Below, one piece after another: positions 63,737 through 64,000 of a stretch of 64,000 bases of DNA; the stretch's first letter is position 1, and each line of letters opens with the position of its first letter. The translations under genes were made by a program, and so were the position numbers. The DNA comes from Candidatus Acidiferrum typicum (GTDB taxonomy: Bacteria; Acidobacteriota; Terriglobia; Acidiferrales; UBA7541): positions 49,711 through 113,710 of the forward strand of contig DLMH01000093.1 of the NCBI GenBank assembly GCA_002478115.1, in the 5' to 3' direction. Under the pieces are notes generated by a model. The model saw nothing but the letters and a program-made list of their open reading frames with translations, was not told the origin of the DNA and ran no database searches.

Positions 63737-63926
63737 CCCCGGCACGCCAAGAGGGTACCGCGCCAGTCGCGTCTGTCAGCGCGCGCACGCCGCCATGCCT
63801 TTGCACATTTTTCAGGCACCGGGCCATCTAAACATGGCGCTCCGTCCCAATCGCTTTGCAATTTGCCAGAGATTTGGCGCGTTTTTTTCTGGCCTTCCCG
63901 CCAACGTTCCTGCTACAAACTCTTTT

Positions 63927-64000
63927 ATGAAAGTCCTTTTCATCGGTGGGACCGGGATCATCAGCACAGCATGTAGGAAGCTCATGCTTATCCGGTTGTT
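63927..64000 (+). CDS. NAD-dependent epimerase-like protein, N-terminus only
   Basis: Only about 24 codons are visible before the window ends. The start MKVLFIGGTGIISTAC is a typical Rossmann GGTGxI nucleotide-binding opening of NAD-dependent epimerases/dehydratases. The residues after it (RKLMLIRL) fit the expected helix less well, so a sequence error or frameshift is possible. The ATG at 63927 is the evident start. Confidence 0.6.
   Translation, partial: MKVLFIGGTGIISTACRKLMLIRL

Overview
The window reads as a chromosomal segment of an Acidobacteriota genome, most likely class Terriglobia. This is inferred from content, not from any search. Supporting signs are moderately high GC, lipid A synthesis (LpxC, so an outer membrane), futalosine-route menaquinone genes (mqnA, mqnC), an Oar-like TonB-dependent receptor with an N-terminal carboxypeptidase-regulatory domain, a Hanks-type kinase fused to a TolB/WD40-like propeller, exported S9 peptidases, and palindromic intergenic repeats built on GGGCTTTAGCCC. 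No rRNA, tRNA, CRISPR array, prophage or insertion sequence was found.

Layout. 1-10.6 kb: a translationally coupled pair of TldD/TldE-type proteases with signal peptides, the kinase-propeller sensor, a DPP-IV-like S9 peptidase, a zinc-ribbon membrane protein, an RsbU-type PP2C phosphatase, a pilin-like protein and a DUF6249 protein. 10.8-17 kb: a coiled-coil zinc-ribbon protein coupled to an RNase HI with an extra C-terminal domain, a TonB-like protein, mqnC-mqnA, rpmB and a parvulin lipoprotein. 17-23.5 kb: an acyl-CoA carboxylase (biotin carboxylase, biotin carrier, carboxyltransferase) interrupted by an opposite-strand S9 peptidase and a lone HicB. 23.7-29 kb: small membrane proteins, an FAH-family hydrolase, a fibronectin-type lipoprotein and hslVU. 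29-33 kb: a four-gene minor pilin operon. 33-38 kb: an outer-membrane-type lipoprotein-like protein, an SDR, a class I amidotransferase, a GH35 beta-galactosidase and a VOC protein. 38-42 kb: purE, accD-folC and cobO. 42-46.8 kb: the large TonB-dependent receptor, a VOC protein and a Cdd1-type protein. 46.9-53.9 kb: purQ-purL-(membrane protein)-purF-lepB-purM, tightly packed and partly overlapping. 54-58 kb: SPFH/NfeD, glmU and lpxC. 58-64 kb: an S41-family protein without its catalytic residues, a divergent polysaccharide deacetylase, a CPBP protease, a CGNR regulator, a secreted coiled-coil protein, a 144-bp tandem repeat, a small zinc-ribbon protein and the start of an NAD-epimerase-like gene.

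The most unusual signals are two dispersed palindromic repeat families. One has 130-143 bp copies with terminal inverted repeats, and a diverged relative appears to sit in frame inside purL, adding about 41 residues. This resembles protein-coding palindromic elements of other bacteria. Other points of note are the dead S41 protein, the RNase HI fusion, the exported TldD/E pair and the 144-bp tandem array.
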